From: Symbiodinium natans
Lineage: Eukaryota > Sar > Dinophyceae > Suessiales > Symbiodiniaceae
DNA length: 64,000 bases
Assembly (NCBI GenBank): GCA_905221605.1
Contig: CAJNDS010002155.1
Span: forward strand, 184,001-248,000
Reading direction: 5' to 3'
Below, one piece after another: positions 9,955 to 22,619 of the stretch (the first letter of the stretch is position 1; the number at the start of each line of letters is the position of its first letter). The notes beneath the pieces were generated by a model. That model searched no databases. It was given only the letters and a program-made list of their open reading frames with translations, and was not told where the DNA came from. The translations under genes and the position numbers were made by a program.

Positions 9955-11481
9955 GATTTAGGGTGTCGGTTCGAAGCAAGAAGGCATCCCTGGGCAGTAA
10001 GGGTTTGGGGGGTTTTTCCTTAGACGCCTAGTCAGCGAGGTCTCTCTCAAGTCCCGATTTTGACCTAAAAACCCTAAATGCCCACGACCTCACTGCCCTC
10101 AAACCCTTAACCGTTTCACAGAGGGTGTGGGGTGTGACTGGACGCTTCCAAGCCCGGGAACCTCAGGTAGAGGCCAAACCCTAAACCCTAAACCCTAAAC
10201 CCTAAACCCTAAACCCTAAACCCTAAACCCTAAACCCTGCATGAAGAACAGCCTTGCAGGATGCGCAGCAGCTGCACCCAGTTCTTCGAAAAAAAAACGC
10301 CCCAAAGTGCGATTGACGATTCGGACCATCTGGCGGAATGCGACTACCTTTTTTTGTTGGTTGGTGTTCTTAGGCGTTGGGGGAAGGGGGGGGGGGGGGG
10401 GGGGCTAGGATTCAGCCTTCCCCTTCCCAGCCGCCTGCGGAGGATACTTCACTTACTTCACCTTCTGCACATTGAAGGTTTATCTAAACCAAATCACGAA
10501 CACTGTTTGGTACCACACATTGCAAAGTTACAAGGAACATGCAAGGATAATCCCGCACCCGAGAGCTCTGCAACTTAGACCCAGGGTGTCGTGCCAGGTT
10601 TCCCGGCGCTTCAGGTGCAAACTCGGCCCCCTTTGCAGTGCAGAGGGGCGGAGCTGCCACAGCCGGCCTGGACTGAAGTGGGCAGACTCCTGCCCTGAAC
10701 ATTGGGTCTTGGGGTTTAGCACTAAGATGGATAGACTTAAGCCCTACTTAAACTCGGGCGAACTCGAACACCTCTACGCCTACAAAGAACAAGCCCCAAA
10801 CCCTGTCCTGGTTGGCTCGGAATGCTGTCGGTTGTACTGTGCAGGCACGGCTCTGCGGTTTTACACTCTAAGGGTAGTTTGATGGTCCCCCAATATGAGC
10901 CCCAAGGGGACCCCTTATATCCCCTTCATATAACCAACGGCCCATGCTTCAGATCTGGCTCGGGGCTTAGAATCTTACAGAACACGCTGGAATGGCCTAA
11001 TAAATTGGAATAAGAAGAACATATCAATATGAACATATGCACATTTGTATATACATATATATATATATAAGTGACAGAATCATGGCAATGGACATGATGA
11101 GGCCGAGGCTGCTTCTTGGTAGGCAACTGCACCTTTGCTTTGTGCCCGGCATGTGGAGGATACTGGGATCCCAAATCTCCGCTGCGACAAGGGAGGCTCC
11201 CAGGGTACGATAATACCTATGTTAGTATAAGGGGGAACATCCCAAGTCTCCTGTGAGAAAGCCTGGTGTCCAGCTAGACTGGCCCATGAGGGGGACGGAA
11301 AGAGTGGGGCAGCGAAAATCCTTGTCCATGCCAATTTAAACGAAACGTCGCACTAAGCCTCCCAAAAACCAAACCTGCATCCCCAAACCCTAAATCCTAA
11401 ACCCTGAACCCTAAACTCTTTTGCAACGAGCTTGGCTATGCTCCCGCCCGGCTTGGCTGTCCTAAACCCTAAACCCTAAAC

Positions 11482-11568
11482 CCTATGTCCAGCATCTGAG
11501 GAGGCTGCCCCCAGCAGGAAGGGGGCGAAGTCGGCTGAGAGGCACTGGGAGAGCTCCCAGCAGCCCTC
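11482..11568 (-). CDS. Candidate exon, HEAT/importin-beta-like repeat
   Basis: An exactly 29-codon open stretch follows the acceptor ACCCCTCAG and ends at CATAGG|GTTTAGGG. It reads EGCWELSQCLSADFAPFLLG. The pattern of small helix, acidic-DFAPFL and hydrophobic tail resembles HEAT repeats of karyopherins, where FAPYL-type motifs recur. The family assignment is by eye and weak; the exon structure is better supported. CCCTAAA lies left and TTTAGGG-type sequence right. Confidence 0.5.
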
Positions 11569-11783
11569 CTGAGGGGTTCTGTTGTACACTTTAAGGGGTT
11601 CAGGGCTTAGCGGCCTAAACTGCGGAAGTCTCAGGGAGATACATGTATATATCTATATATATATATATATTTCATGAGGTCTTACATGTAAATATACATA
11701 TAATCAGCAAAGAACTAAAAAGTTTTTTTAATGATGAATAGAATAGTTAAACAACCATAGTATACGAGTTTAGGGGTCTGCAG

Positions 11784-11918
11784 GCTTAAAGGGTCCGGGA
11801 AGCCTCAAGTCCCCATCGAGGCTGGAGGTCCTGGTCGAAGGGAAGCGCTGGGAGCCGGTGAATTCGGGCCAGCAGCCAGGGGAGGAGCGAGCTGGCGGCC
11901 GCCTGGTCAAGAAAAGGG
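11784..11918. other. Exon-like island ending at a GTTTATA array, strand unresolved
   Basis: The plus frame reads SRLEVLVEGKRWEPVNSG and ends AAAAGG|GTTTAGGG. The minus frame AASSLLPWLLARIHRLPALP starts after the acceptor TTCTTGACCAG. Both are plausible. Confidence 0.35.
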
Positions 11919-12029
11919 TTTAGGGTTTATAGGGTTTATAGGGTTTATAGGGTTTATAGGGTTTATAGGGTTTATAGGGTTTATGGGGTTTATGGGGTTT
12001 ATAGGGTTTAGGGTTTATGGGGTTTAGAG
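11919..12029. repeat. Array of 9-bp telomere variant GGGTTTATA
   Basis: About eight units of GGGTTTATA plus GGGTTTATG variants and scattered TTTAGGG. The unit differs from the heptamer by an inserted AT, so it looks like a locally amplified variant. Confidence 0.85.
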
Positions 12030-13254
12030 AGACTTGGTGCGATAAGCTGGGTGGTCTACTCTTTGTTTGCCACACTTGCCTTGCTCTTGTTTCGGTTTAG
12101 GGTTCGTAGTAGAATTAGTTTCGGCTTATGGGTCCGTAGTTTTCAAGCTGAAGTTAAGTGGTTCAGGATGCTTGAGCTGGGTTAAGGCCGTTCTGTGATG
12201 TATCGGCAGTGGGTCGTCGTGTCCTGAAAGCGCAGGTGGGCTATCAGAATTGAGATCTTCATGCCTAAACTCATGCCCCCCTCCAGCCCTTGATTCTTCT
12301 CTTGCCTCCACCAACAGCCACCATTCCTTCAGTGCTCAGGGCGTGCGTGCATCTCAGAAAGCGCAATGCGCTTCCAATGAATCTCTGAACACAGAACCTC
12401 TTGGGCTCAGTCTCTGTTTAGGGTTCAGGGCGACTTTTCTGCCACTCGGCTAGCTGGCAACTGGTTCAGGGTATTCGGGTATTCGGGTTTAGGGTTACGG
12501 AAGCATGGGTCCAGATCCCGTCTCGAAGTCAACTTGCGCCTGGTCAACGCAGGTGGTTGGGGCCGGCTAATGACGGCTAGTTGTTTCTTTTGTGTTTTGC
12601 CACCCGTGCCTTTATGGGCCAGGGTTTGCGGGGTTTAGTGCTTACCCAAAGGCTCCCATGTAGTACTTTTTGGGGTAGTATACTCGTATGCCCTGTAGCT
12701 AACCGATGGAGCCCTAGTAAGCTGCGCAACGCAAACCCCAAACACAGAGTTTCCGTCTTAGCTGGCGGCGGGATCCAGAAGCCTCGCAGCGACTTTCGCC
12801 GCCTGATTGCGATAAGGACAAACAATGCCTTGTTTCACAACCCTTGTAAACCCGAAAACCTTAAAGTGCCCCCGAAGGCCCGAAATTCTAAACTCACCAC
12901 CCTTTTTGGCACCCTGGTGCTCTGCCGTGCCTAGTCCTGAGCCCTGTACCGTATATTCCTCAACCCTAGAAGCCCACACCCTAGAACCCTAAACCCTAAA
13001 CCCTAAACCCTCCATGGCGCTTTAAGGGCTTCATGGATGGGCCTCTTGTCTGGGCAGGGGTGGCTCCTCCGCCCCCAACCACAGCAGGAAGCGCCTTAGG
13101 CACGTGGGGGATGAGTGTACTATTAACATCGGGCTTACAGGGTACAAGCTTTAGGGGGAGAGAGAGAGAGCGAGAGATATATATATATATATATGTATGT
13201 ATAAAACATATACACATATGTATATATATATATGTGTATGTATATATATATATG

Positions 13255-13288
<34 letters not shown>

Positions 13289-14040
13289 TGGCCCGGAGCC
13301 CTTTCCCTGAAAGTATAAGCAACTTCCCAAAAATTAAGGGCATGTGAGTCCTTGATTTCCTTCAGGTTGGAAGCGGCTGCGTGCTCAAGATTAAGGCCAT
13401 TTTGGTGTCCGGAGTTGTGAAAGTGGGACTTGCCCACCTGCACAAGGGGCTAGTAGAACCTGCCGATACTTCCGGAACCGGTCAAGGCCTGTTATCCTAC
13501 CGGAAAATGAGTAACCTAGACCATCAACTCTAAGGTGTCAACCCTCTTAAAATAAACCTAAAAATTTTTTGAATTTTTGCCTAGAAACCCTAAAGTCTGA
13601 GCGGCGAGCTCCCAGGACAAGGCTTCCCGGAGTGCCTGGCAAGGGCAGCAAGAGGTCTAATCTTCGAAATCCCAGAATCCCTCGACATGAGCTGTTAGCG
13701 CCCAAAAACAACCCCTCTAGAAAGAAACCTTAAACATATACACCCTGTAAAAACCTAAGCACCCTATAATACCCAACCAAAGCCCTACAAAACCTAAACC
13801 CATCTAAACACTACACCCCAGAAGCTCGAAACCCTGCACCTTCTCAAGCCCCAAGCGTCAGTTCGTATCCCCCGATTTCACCCATACCTTGCCTGGGACT
13901 CTATTTACCTGCAGCTTAGTAGCAACTACCCTTAAACCCGAAAAACCCTAAACCCTACACCCTTAATCCCCAAACCCTACGTAAACCCTGAACCCTGAAC
14001 CCTTGAACCCGAAAACCCTAAAGCCTACACCCTAAACCCT
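12030..14040. other. Repeats and microsatellites, few exon signals
   Basis: Contains scattered TTTAGGG (12060-12500), CCCTAAA (12845-13010, 13930-14040), GA/TA/GTA microsatellites at 13160-13290, and a family I fragment near 13888-13925. Possible micro-exons (for example a minus ALREALSWELAAQ frame near 13597-13637) are too short to call. Confidence 0.4.
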
Positions 14041-14044
14041 AAAC

Positions 14045-14152
14045 CCAGATGTGGCCCCCGATTCCATCCGTCTCTCGGACCCTTGGGCACCTCCGCGGGA
14101 TGTGCGCTGGGGAGGCGCACCAGTGGCTTGGAGTCTGTGCCCGCCGCCACCT
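14045..14152 (-). CDS. Candidate 108-nt exon, hydrophilic unknown protein
   Basis: The acceptor AACCTCGAAG and the donor CATCTGG|GTTTAGGG border a frame that reads AAGTDSKPLVRLPSAHPAEV and continues PKGPRDGWNRG. The antisense plus frame is open but less protein-like. It is bracketed by CCCTAAA on the left and TTTAGGG on the right. Confidence 0.45.
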
Positions 14153-14229
14153 CTTCGAGGTTTAGGGTTTATAAGGTCTATAAGGTTTAGGGTTTAGGGT
14201 TCAGGGTTTGGGGTTTAGGGTTTAGGGTT

Positions 14230-14249
14230 TGGGGGGGGGGGGGGGGGGG
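14230..14249. repeat. Poly-G run
   Basis: About 20 G within TTTAGGG-type repeats. Confidence 0.9.
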
Positions 14250-14411
14250 CTCGGTGCTTTAGCTTCAGCTGAAATACGACGGGGTCTGGCCCTTTGACGA
14301 GATTTTGGGGCTTCTGGGTTTTGGGGGTTTGGGGTACAGCAGTTTGGAAGTCTTGTTCAAGGGCTGCATGTTCTCTAGGATTGGTAATTCGCTTCATGGC
14401 CTACTTTCTGT

Positions 14412-16138
14412 TTGCTGGGATCTTGGGCCGGCATGGAATCTAGGGCTTTCGGAACTATAGGCTTCAGCTTCCAGGTCTTAGGGTCGCGCGCCCGCCGCGA
14501 CCCTGCTAGGGCCTGCCCCCTTCAAGAGACTACGCTTATGGCGAGTTTGGGATGCAGAAAAAACAAACCGAGTTGTGGGAAACCCGCGCGAGGTGCTTCG
14601 AGCTCCTCGCGCGGGTGTGCACCCAGGACTGCCCCCAAAAAACCCCAAGGCAGCAAAGGCACATGTCATGATCACATGGCAGGTCCATTCCTGAATCGCC
14701 CAAACTCAGCCGGCAATGTCCAAACTGCCACAGTAAAGCAAGTAGGCACATGCACCAAGCTTTGTTTAAAATACTTTGATACCGGTAGCCTGAACATGGG
14801 TTTATGCTTGGTTTTTGTATGCTGCCAAGAAGGACCTCCAAGGTCGGGCTGCCAGCTCCCAACTACCCAGCATTGAAGGCTTTGCGAGAAAAGGGACCTC
14901 TGATATAGACCCCCAAATAGTATGATCCCCTTTTAATGAGGACCTGAATCAGGTATCCCTCATATCGTAAAGCCCCGTATGGCTTCGGGGTTTTTGGGCA
15001 ATTCGAGGCTTCCCACTATTCCCGGAGCCGGCCTTCTGCCCAAGGACCAATGGGCAACAGACGGCGGGGCCGTGCAAGAGCCTGGTTCAATTGATCCCTA
15101 AATTGTTGTCAACCCCAACTTGATTTATTGTTCTTGCTATTGCTATTGTTACTGTTACGATATGATAATTATTACTATCATTCTTCTTCTTATTATTATT
15201 CACACTGTTGTTGTCAGGAGCCAACAACACGAAATCCTTTCTTCAGATTGTTGAGCTTCGTTCAGAATGTCGTGAAGATCCCTGAGGCCTCTCTTTCTCC
15301 AAGCGTCCCCGCCCAGAACCTCCCAGGCTCGATCCACCTCCCTAGTTTCAGGTAGCGAAAAGCCTCGGGCCCAGTCACGAGAACTATAATGCACAGTGCG
15401 CTCGTGAGACTTGCGCCATATGTTCGATAGCTGCAACAGTCTGAAGTCAGAAGCTGTAAGTTGTAAATACTAAGCTCTATGTATAAACCCCAAAGCCGCT
15501 CTCAACCCTTTATATGATGATGTACACCCTTCAAACCTTCTCTAAGAAGTGGGGCGACTGTGAAGTACAGAATTCCGGGTCTACACTCCCCTTAGAACCC
15601 TTATAAGAACAAAAGATGCTAAGCCTCCCTTGGGTTTTATATTAACGAACAGAAACAAAATTCCTGAGGGTGGCGATAGAGGCCCCTTGAAGGTGGCCGA
15701 TGCCGGGCTTCACACCCAGACTCCGACGGAACAAAGAGGATCGCCTTCATCCGATCCGCGTCCTGCCACCACTCTGCTTGCGGCATGGCAAGAGACTCTA
15801 GACCCCAAAGCCTTTTGAAGCGTGGCTTGCTGACTGCCAGACGCCAAACCCTAAACCCTTGTTGCATCCCGGCCTCGTAACGACCCTAAACCCTAAACCC
15901 AAAAACCTGAACCCTAAACCCTAAACCCTAAACCTAATGAACCCTAAACCCTGTATGTCTGGGGCGCATGCTAGAAGAGCACGGCCCTGCACCACGAGCG
16001 GGTCTTCCTGCCAATGGCAAGCATGGGCACTGGGGTCCTGACCATGGCAAAATGGAAACTCTACAGCTTGTGTGTTTGCAGTAATACAAGGGACGGAATA
16101 AGTACTACTGGTAGTGTTCCTTTGGAATTATACTGCAA

Positions 16139-16181
<43 letters not shown>

Positions 16182-17430
16182 AAAAAAACAAACAAACAAC
16201 TATTCTCAAAGAATTCAGACCCCTATTTTAGGCCAGGGCCACATGGCCCTGTCTAGCCCAGGAACCTCCAACCCAGGACAAGTAGTAACCTTTTTGATCA
16301 TCGTTTACTCAAAGGCTCCTATGTAGTACCTTTGTGTTTAGGGTTTAGGGTTTAGGGTTAGGGTAGTATATGAGCAGCCGCAAAATATCTTATGTAAATG
16401 CTAATTAAAAAATCATGGGGTATCGCTTTTGGGGGGGGGGGCCTATCCCTTTATGGGACTTTAGCTCACTGCTGCTACGAAAACCTATCGCTTTACTGCA
16501 TATGAGACCCGAACCTGCAACCCTACCGTGAAAACTCCTGAATTCCTAAACCCGTTCCTTTCTTTAGGACCTGTAAACTACAGAGTGCGAGTACTCCTTT
16601 TCCAGGAGCTGGAGCTCTCGCTGCTCGAATCAGAAATCCATATCCTAAACTTCGAACCCTCAACCTGGGCCAGGGCCTTTGCCCAGCTCTTCGGGTGGCC
16701 AACTGGGTATCGTAGGGTTATCGCTTTGAGCATCGCCCAAAAACAACACCCAACCCCAGAAATCATGACATTGTTGCAGAACGAAACCTAGATTCAAAAT
16801 TCAGGGTATCGCTTCTGGGGGGGGGGGCCTATCGCTTTCCGAGGTTTCAGGCATGACAGAAGGTTTGTATCTCCGCCACAAGAGGCCTCCTGCAACGTAA
16901 TAAACGTGGTCGCTCATACATATATATATATATATATATATGAATTGCCTAGAAGAGGAACTACATTGGAGCCTTGAGGTAAGGTTTAGTGTGCTTTGCC
17001 ACAAAGGAAGAGAGCTCACGGAGCCTGCCTCGGTCCCCTCCTCTGCCTTTGGTGGCTCCGACACATTCGCCGACTGACCCCTGGAGCAAACAGTGGCTTA
17101 TCTCGCCCCTGAGGGTAAACATGCATTCGATATCGCATAGAAATATACTAGAAGGCGACGCCCGAATAGTGCATATCCTCAGTCTCCTCAGTCTAGAACA
17201 TGGACTATTTTGGCACATGGGGCTGTTTTCATATTCGCGGGATAATGAACGCCGTGTGCCAATTACAAAGGGGCGTGGTCCAAAGCATACGGGGTCCAAA
17301 TGGCTTGGTGTGTGCGATTCAGTCTCATCGATACCCTTAAACCCTTAACCCTAAACCCTATAACCCTATAAACCCTAAACCCTAAACCCTGAACCCCTAA
17401 ACCCTCTAAACCCTCTAAGCCCTACATCCC
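14412..17430. other. Repeat-rich stretch without a supported gene
   Basis: A 154-codon plus frame (14412-14876) has no domain and is overlapped by open minus frames. The stretch holds CTT/ATT microsatellites (15130-15200), CCCTAAA arrays (15843-15955, 17333-17425), a C run of about 38 (16142-16179), two GGGTATCGCTTxTGGGGGGG repeats (about 16419 and 16806) and a TA run (16919-16942). A plus-strand island at about 16604-16708 follows a good acceptor (TCCTTTTCCAG) and reads LELSLLESEIHILNFEPSTW, possibly an exon. Confidence 0.35.
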
Positions 17431-17498
17431 TGCAGCGGTTGGGCGACTCAGCTTCGAGCTGCTGCCAGGCTTTGCGGGCGACGTGGAGCGAAAGCCAC
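17431..17498 (-). CDS. Candidate exon, helical
   Basis: The acceptor CGCGGGCCAG is followed by WLSLHVARKAWQQLEAESPN and RCR. The donor side is TGCAGG|GATGTAGGG. Charged helical composition, no family. CCCTAAA arrays lie immediately left. Confidence 0.45.
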
Positions 17499-17536
17499 CT
17501 GGCCCGCGGTTGGGTTTTCACGAAACCCTATATACT

Positions 17537-17650
17537 TAGGATGTCCCCCCTTATACAAACAGTTACTGACAGTCCTTAATGAGATCTTTATAGGGGGTAC
17601 TAGAATCCCTATTTGGGACTGTTCATGTAATTAAGGCAAACATCCCAACC
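17537..17650. mobile_element. Small TIR element, family II, diverged
   Basis: Starts AGGATGTCCCCCCTTATAC and ends AAGGCAAACATCCCAACC, with CAGTCCTTAATGAG and its inverted partner inside. Confidence 0.5.
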
Positions 17651-18804
17651 TAAACCCTAATCCACAAAATTAGGGGCGGGGCGGGAGACCCAAATTCCGA
17701 ACTGAAGCCTTTCGTGTTCCAGACCTATTGGCTCTTGACGACTGCCCAATCAGAATCTCACCCCCCCTACACGGGCTGGTGAAGTTGCGAACTTCGGGTT
17801 ATGCCTGTCTGCGAGCTTGCGACTGGGGCTCAAAGGTTAATTGTTCTGGACGAGATCGGGCCTTCTGAAATCCGAAGACCACCATACGCACATCGATACT
17901 TAATGAAAGCTGTGTGTACACATCCCCTGCTATGATGCACAAGGTACTCTTTCGGGCCACCGTATGATGTGCACTGGTTCCCCTGTGTCCCTACGGAGGA
18001 TGTCAAAACCAAGTTCCGCCAAAGAGCCACGCGTCCTCCGAGATCCCTGCCCGGTCCTCTCCGAGGTTCTTTTGTGGCGAATATCGGCTTCAGGATGTGT
18101 GGGTGCTCCCAAATTTAAGCCTTACATAAACAGAAAAAAACAAGCCTAGATAAATCCTTAATACGTCCTTACACCCGAAATGCCCCCTTCTTAACCCAGG
18201 ATTCTTAGCCCTGAGCCCGAAACCTGCTATGGGCTTCGAGGTCGGACACTGGGTTGAGGACTTTCATCTCGTGACTTCATGCCGGCAGGGGTAGGATCAA
18301 ATATTAGCCCGCAAAAAGCCAGTGCATGTGCGGCGAAGGAACCTGCAATGTAGATACCAGCCTGCAGTGCACCAAGATTTGGAAGGCGTCTACGGACATG
18401 TCCTTGGTAGGTATATACATCACTCGCCACCCCGCAACCACAAGCGTATGTGGGCTATCTTAAGGGGACCCCTAGAAGGGACCCTTAATGGTATTTCACA
18501 TTCTTGCCCACCTTGTATAGCTACTATGTACCTAAATAGCCCCTAAGGCCCCCCTTATAAGGGTCCTTCCTTTAGTCCCTTCAGACCCTCAGCTGAGCCA
18601 TCTCCCACTGGTCTCCTCGGAGCCCTGCAAGCCGTGCAGCTCGAGCGCCAAGCCCACAAGGTGCCAAGCCCTCGGCAACCCGTGTCAAAGAATGCTACCA
18701 TCATACGAATACCGAATAATAGTAGCAAAAATGAAAATCGAAAGAACAAGAATAATAAAAAGAATAATGACAAATGTTAATAAGTTAATACCAATAAACG
18801 TACT

Positions 18805-19269
18805 ATGTCCTCTGATACACCAATTCAAGTCATAAAAACACTACGTCCCCAAGCCCTGAACCTAACCGACCGACTCCTGTGCGAGGCCGGGGCGTGGCCA
18901 ATTGCCTCACTTGGCACAGGTCCGACAGACCTTGGGATCAGCAAGAGTCCAGAGTTCGGAGCGCTCGACTTACCAAGCGGGAACGGCCTGAATCTCAGCC
19001 CTCCTAGTGCTTGCACCCCAAACAAATGCCTCAAAGTCAACTCCTCATACCACGCTAGTTGCGCTCGAGACAAAGCACCTCTGAGGGTGTGGAAAAGGCT
19101 TTTTCGTAGTGCCCTCCTACAGGTGAAGGGGAGTTCAAAAATTAAATTTCCCCAAGTTCCTCAAAATGTACACATATTATTACCTGCCTGGCACCTATAC
19201 GAACAAGAAATGAGGGTCGGGCGACTCGTAGATTTCAAGGCTTCGGCTGCCTGCCATTGGGACAGCTAG
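18805..19269 (+). CDS. Open frame of 154 codons, hypothetical
   Basis: An ATG-started frame MSSDTPIQVIKTLRPQALN runs to a TAG just before a TTTAGGG array at 19290. It has no recognisable domain, signal or membrane segment, and a minus frame overlaps it. It is longer than most chance frames here but could still be chance. Confidence 0.2.
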   Translation: MSSDTPIQVIKTLRPQALNLTDRLLCEAGAWPIASLGTGPTDLGISKSPEFGALDLPSGNGLNLSPPSACTPNKCLKVNSSYHASCARDKAPLRVWKRLFRSALLQVKGSSKIKFPQVPQNVHILLPAWHLYEQEMRVGRLVDFKASAACHWDS

Positions 19270-20164
19270 TATCGTAAGTAAGTCTGGGAGAGGGTTTAGG
19301 GTTTAGGGTTTAGGGTTCAGGGTTCAGGGTTTAGGGTTTAGCGTTTGGGGTACACTCCATCAATCCCTGAAGCCTTATCGGGATGGAGGTTTCGGGCTTG
19401 TGGTGTGGGGCTTTGCGGAAGTTGCTTGTTAAGCGTGAAGTCGTGTTCAGAGTGTTGTTGGCTACAGTATGGTTGCATTGTGACTTGTGCGCTGCCTAGG
19501 GCACTTTGCATTTGGCAGCAACTCAGCCACCTAAACCTGAGACTATGTCACTCAACCGGACGCTACGTATTCAGAGCTAAGGCGCGGCATCTGTAATGCA
19601 AAACGGGTCCGCGGACTCGCCAGTTGTGGAAAACATCAAGACACCGAAACTCTAACCCGCAAACCTACTCAAAATCACCTTCTACTTGACAAGGGGGCCC
19701 CCTAGATTTTAGACCCTACGTGAGTCCAAAGCCCTGCGCCCGAATCCGGACCCAGGTGGGCATTTCCCAAAATAGGAGAACCCAGTTTATAGAATAGAGT
19801 CCCCTTACAGGGATCCCCCAAAAGGGTAATTACCCCTATTTTGGGTAACACCCAGGTTTGAAAAACCCGAAGCTGGAAACCCGACGGCCCAGCGGGGGCT
19901 CCTCAGGAAGCAGAAGACGCAAGCGCCAGCGGTGTCGGACCTGGCTCCCCGCCCCCACCGAACAGTCATCGACCCAAAAGAGTGCCAAAGAGCCTCCCTT
20001 TCCTCGGAAGGCAGCAGGGGCGAAGCATCCAAGTCGGCCTGGCAACTTCGAATGCAGATGCCGAGCGACTGTGCAAGGCCGGGTGGGTGTACATGAACAG
20101 CCTCTTGCCCTAAACCCTAAATAAACCCTAAACCCTAAAGCCTATAAACCCTAAACCCCTAAAC

Positions 20165-20262
20165 CCGAGAACACTTGTATAGTCGACAATGTGCTGGGCA
20201 AGCCGGAACCTCCATGCCAGCAAAGATCGGCCCATGACCCGCAGCACACATGAAGGTCGCAC
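20165..20262 (-). CDS. Candidate 98-nt exon
   Basis: The acceptor GGCCGGCCAG and the donor CTCGG|GTTTAGG border an island open in all three minus frames. The most protein-like frame is VMGRSLLAWRFRLAQHIVD. CCCTAAA units lie left and TTTAGGG-type repeats right. Confidence 0.35.
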
Positions 20263-21081
20263 CTGGCCGGCCCAAGGTTTTGTGTTTTTGCCGCCTGCCT
20301 AGCTGACACTCACGACGCGTTGCAGGGCACATGCCAGAAACTAAGGGTTTATATGGATTAAGGTTAAGATTCAGCTTCAATTAAGGGTTTATAAGGATCA
20401 AGGTTTAAGATTCAGCTTCAATTAAGGGTTTGTTTGTAAGGGTTTGTAGGGATGAGGGCTTAAGGTTCAGCTTAGATTCAGCTTCCGACAAACTCAACTC
20501 CGCATCGGCATGCCACAGCCAAAGCACACTCTGCCACCTTTGGCCGACTTGCATGGCCAGCACACCGCGCCGCGTGCCAAGTCGGCTCTGTCCTGTTATG
20601 CTTGGGGGCTTGCTTTCTTACAGGCTTCGAGGAGGGTTTAGGTTTAAGTTTGAATTCTAGGCTCTGAGGTTTAAAGATGGTCTCGGCATACTTCTCCTTG
20701 CTGCGGCCTGCACTTTATCCCAGCGCGCCCGAGGTTCCACAAGTATTCGATGTGGGTGTATAAATATTAATTATTAATATACAAGCACATAACTTCAGAC
20801 ACGCCAAAGATACCCAAACATACTGTAGCATACTCACTTACTGTAGTTTACCGGATCTTTTCTAGGATGACTCGGATCGTGACAGCTCTTTCCTGGCAGA
20901 TCTTAAACCCTAATTAGGACCCGTCTTTTCCCAATCCCTTAAACCCTGAGGCCCTGACATTGTCGCATCTAGACACTAAACCCAAAGCCCGCCCCTGAAA
21001 CCCTGAGACCCTAAACCTGAACCCCATTCATTATTGCATGCTGGTTCACAGACACAGGGTTTCCCCCCCCCCCGCCCCCTT

Positions 21082-21143
21082 CCGTGCAAGGCCTCGATCT
21101 TGTGCAGCTCGGGACGGGTCAGGCCGGTCTCGGAGAGGAGGCC
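21082..21143 (-). CDS. Candidate exon, unknown protein
   Basis: After TTGTTGCAAAG the minus strand reads GLLSETGLTRPELHKIEALH with strongly biased coding-type codons. TTTAGGG lies right and C-rich repeats plus a poly-C run lie left. The donor is unclear. Confidence 0.5.
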
Positions 21144-21517
21144 CTTTGCAACAAGATGTGGGGGTTTAGGGTTTAGGGTTTGGGGTTTAGGGTTTCCGAA
21201 AAAGTGGGCACCCTTCTTAGGATTATATAGCATTTTGGGGCATATAACTGGGTACCCCTATTTTCGTGAAATCCCTTTATGCCTAAAAACTTTTGTTACC
21301 CCTTTTACAACTGGACCCAGGACGGAATCCCCTAAACCTCAACCCTAAGCCCTAAACTTTCCTGCCGGCTCCTCAGGATAGATGTTTTGCGGTTCTCAAC
21401 GCGCAGCACATAACCAAATTCCTATAAACCGGAAAGCACATTCCAATCCTAAACCTCGTAACCCTAAACCCTATGACCCTATATAAACCCGAAACCCTAA
21501 ACCCTATATCCCTAAAC

Positions 21518-21570
21518 CCTGGGGGCCTCCAAAGCGGTGTAGAGCTTCGTCAGCTCCGCGACCTTGCCAG
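21518..21570 (-). CDS. Candidate 53-nt exon
   Basis: The acceptor GGCCCCTAG is followed by GKVAELTKLYTALEAPR and the donor CAGG|GTTTAGGG. The charged helical sequence and both borders fit. The array on its left supplies the donor. Too short for family assignment. Confidence 0.5.
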
Positions 21571-22619
21571 CTAGGGGCCCTCTCTAACCCGCATCCTTGG
21601 GGCATTCGATTCTACGAACCCTACAAGCTTGGGATCAGACACCGATACCCGAAGTGACGCTATTCCAAGTACTCCCTATTCTATCTGAGTCAGTTGGGAT
21701 GGTCCATGGGAGACGGTTCATATACGAGCAGCAGGGATGCGCAGCGTTGATGATGGCTGCAGGGTCAACTTGTCTCGGAGAAGCCCCAGCTGGGCTGAGG
21801 GCGACTGCCAGCTGATCATGAGAGCTCCGATTTAGGTTGCTGAGACCATTTTCGGCGCTCTGCCCTTCTCCAGGAATAATTGCACTGCTTGGGCTCAGGC
21901 GACATCTGACAGCCCGTCCATTACTTCCAGCTGCCGCCGTGGAGATTCTGGAAGTCTTGAACTCTCAGCCATAAGATTTCCCAAATCCTTCAAAGACTAA
22001 ACCACCCTGGGCCCTTCCCCAAACACCCAACAACATAACTTCTAAATCATTCCGCCCCCCCCCCCCCCCCAACCAACAGCCGAACATCCCCCTTTCACTT
22101 AGCTGCCGGCCCGTTCGGCATAGGTGGCCAGTGCTAGGGCAGCCTGTCTTGGATGCAGCAAGATTCGTAAAGGGATCCTATGCTTGAACCCCCCAAGGTT
22201 GTACCCTCCCAACACGCGCCTTACATTCCACAAGGGGTTCTTCCAAAGCGTCCCAAAGGGTCCAAAATGACTAGGCTCTTGTTTGCGAGTCAGGGAGCCC
22301 GGCCTTTGTTAGAAGGCATGTGCGGTAATGAACCCTATGTCTTGGCACGCATTGGCTCCCCTTACGTGCACGATCCGCAGAGATCCCCGGTGCAGTCGCA
22401 GTGCGTGTGAGCTACATGCAGCTATTTCATGCAACCGCGGATGAATTGCCGGCAACCCCGCCTCCGTGAGTGTTGCCAGGCACCTAAGAGCCAATTCGAT
22501 CATTGAGTCGCACAAGCTCGCCCCTTAGTGCCTTGCAAACCGCTACTTTTCTTGTTAAAACCCTTCTGACTTTTTTTTGCTATATTGCTGCTAGTACTAA
22601 TTGTTGCTGCTACCACCTT

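Noticed and set aside
13135-13443. Long frames with Ile/Tyr or Thr/Tyr repeats
   Set aside because: They are translations of a TA/GTA microsatellite.
16604-16708. Cyclin-like exon
   Set aside because: A pattern like LLESEIHILNF recalled a cyclin helix, but there is too little sequence and no second motif.
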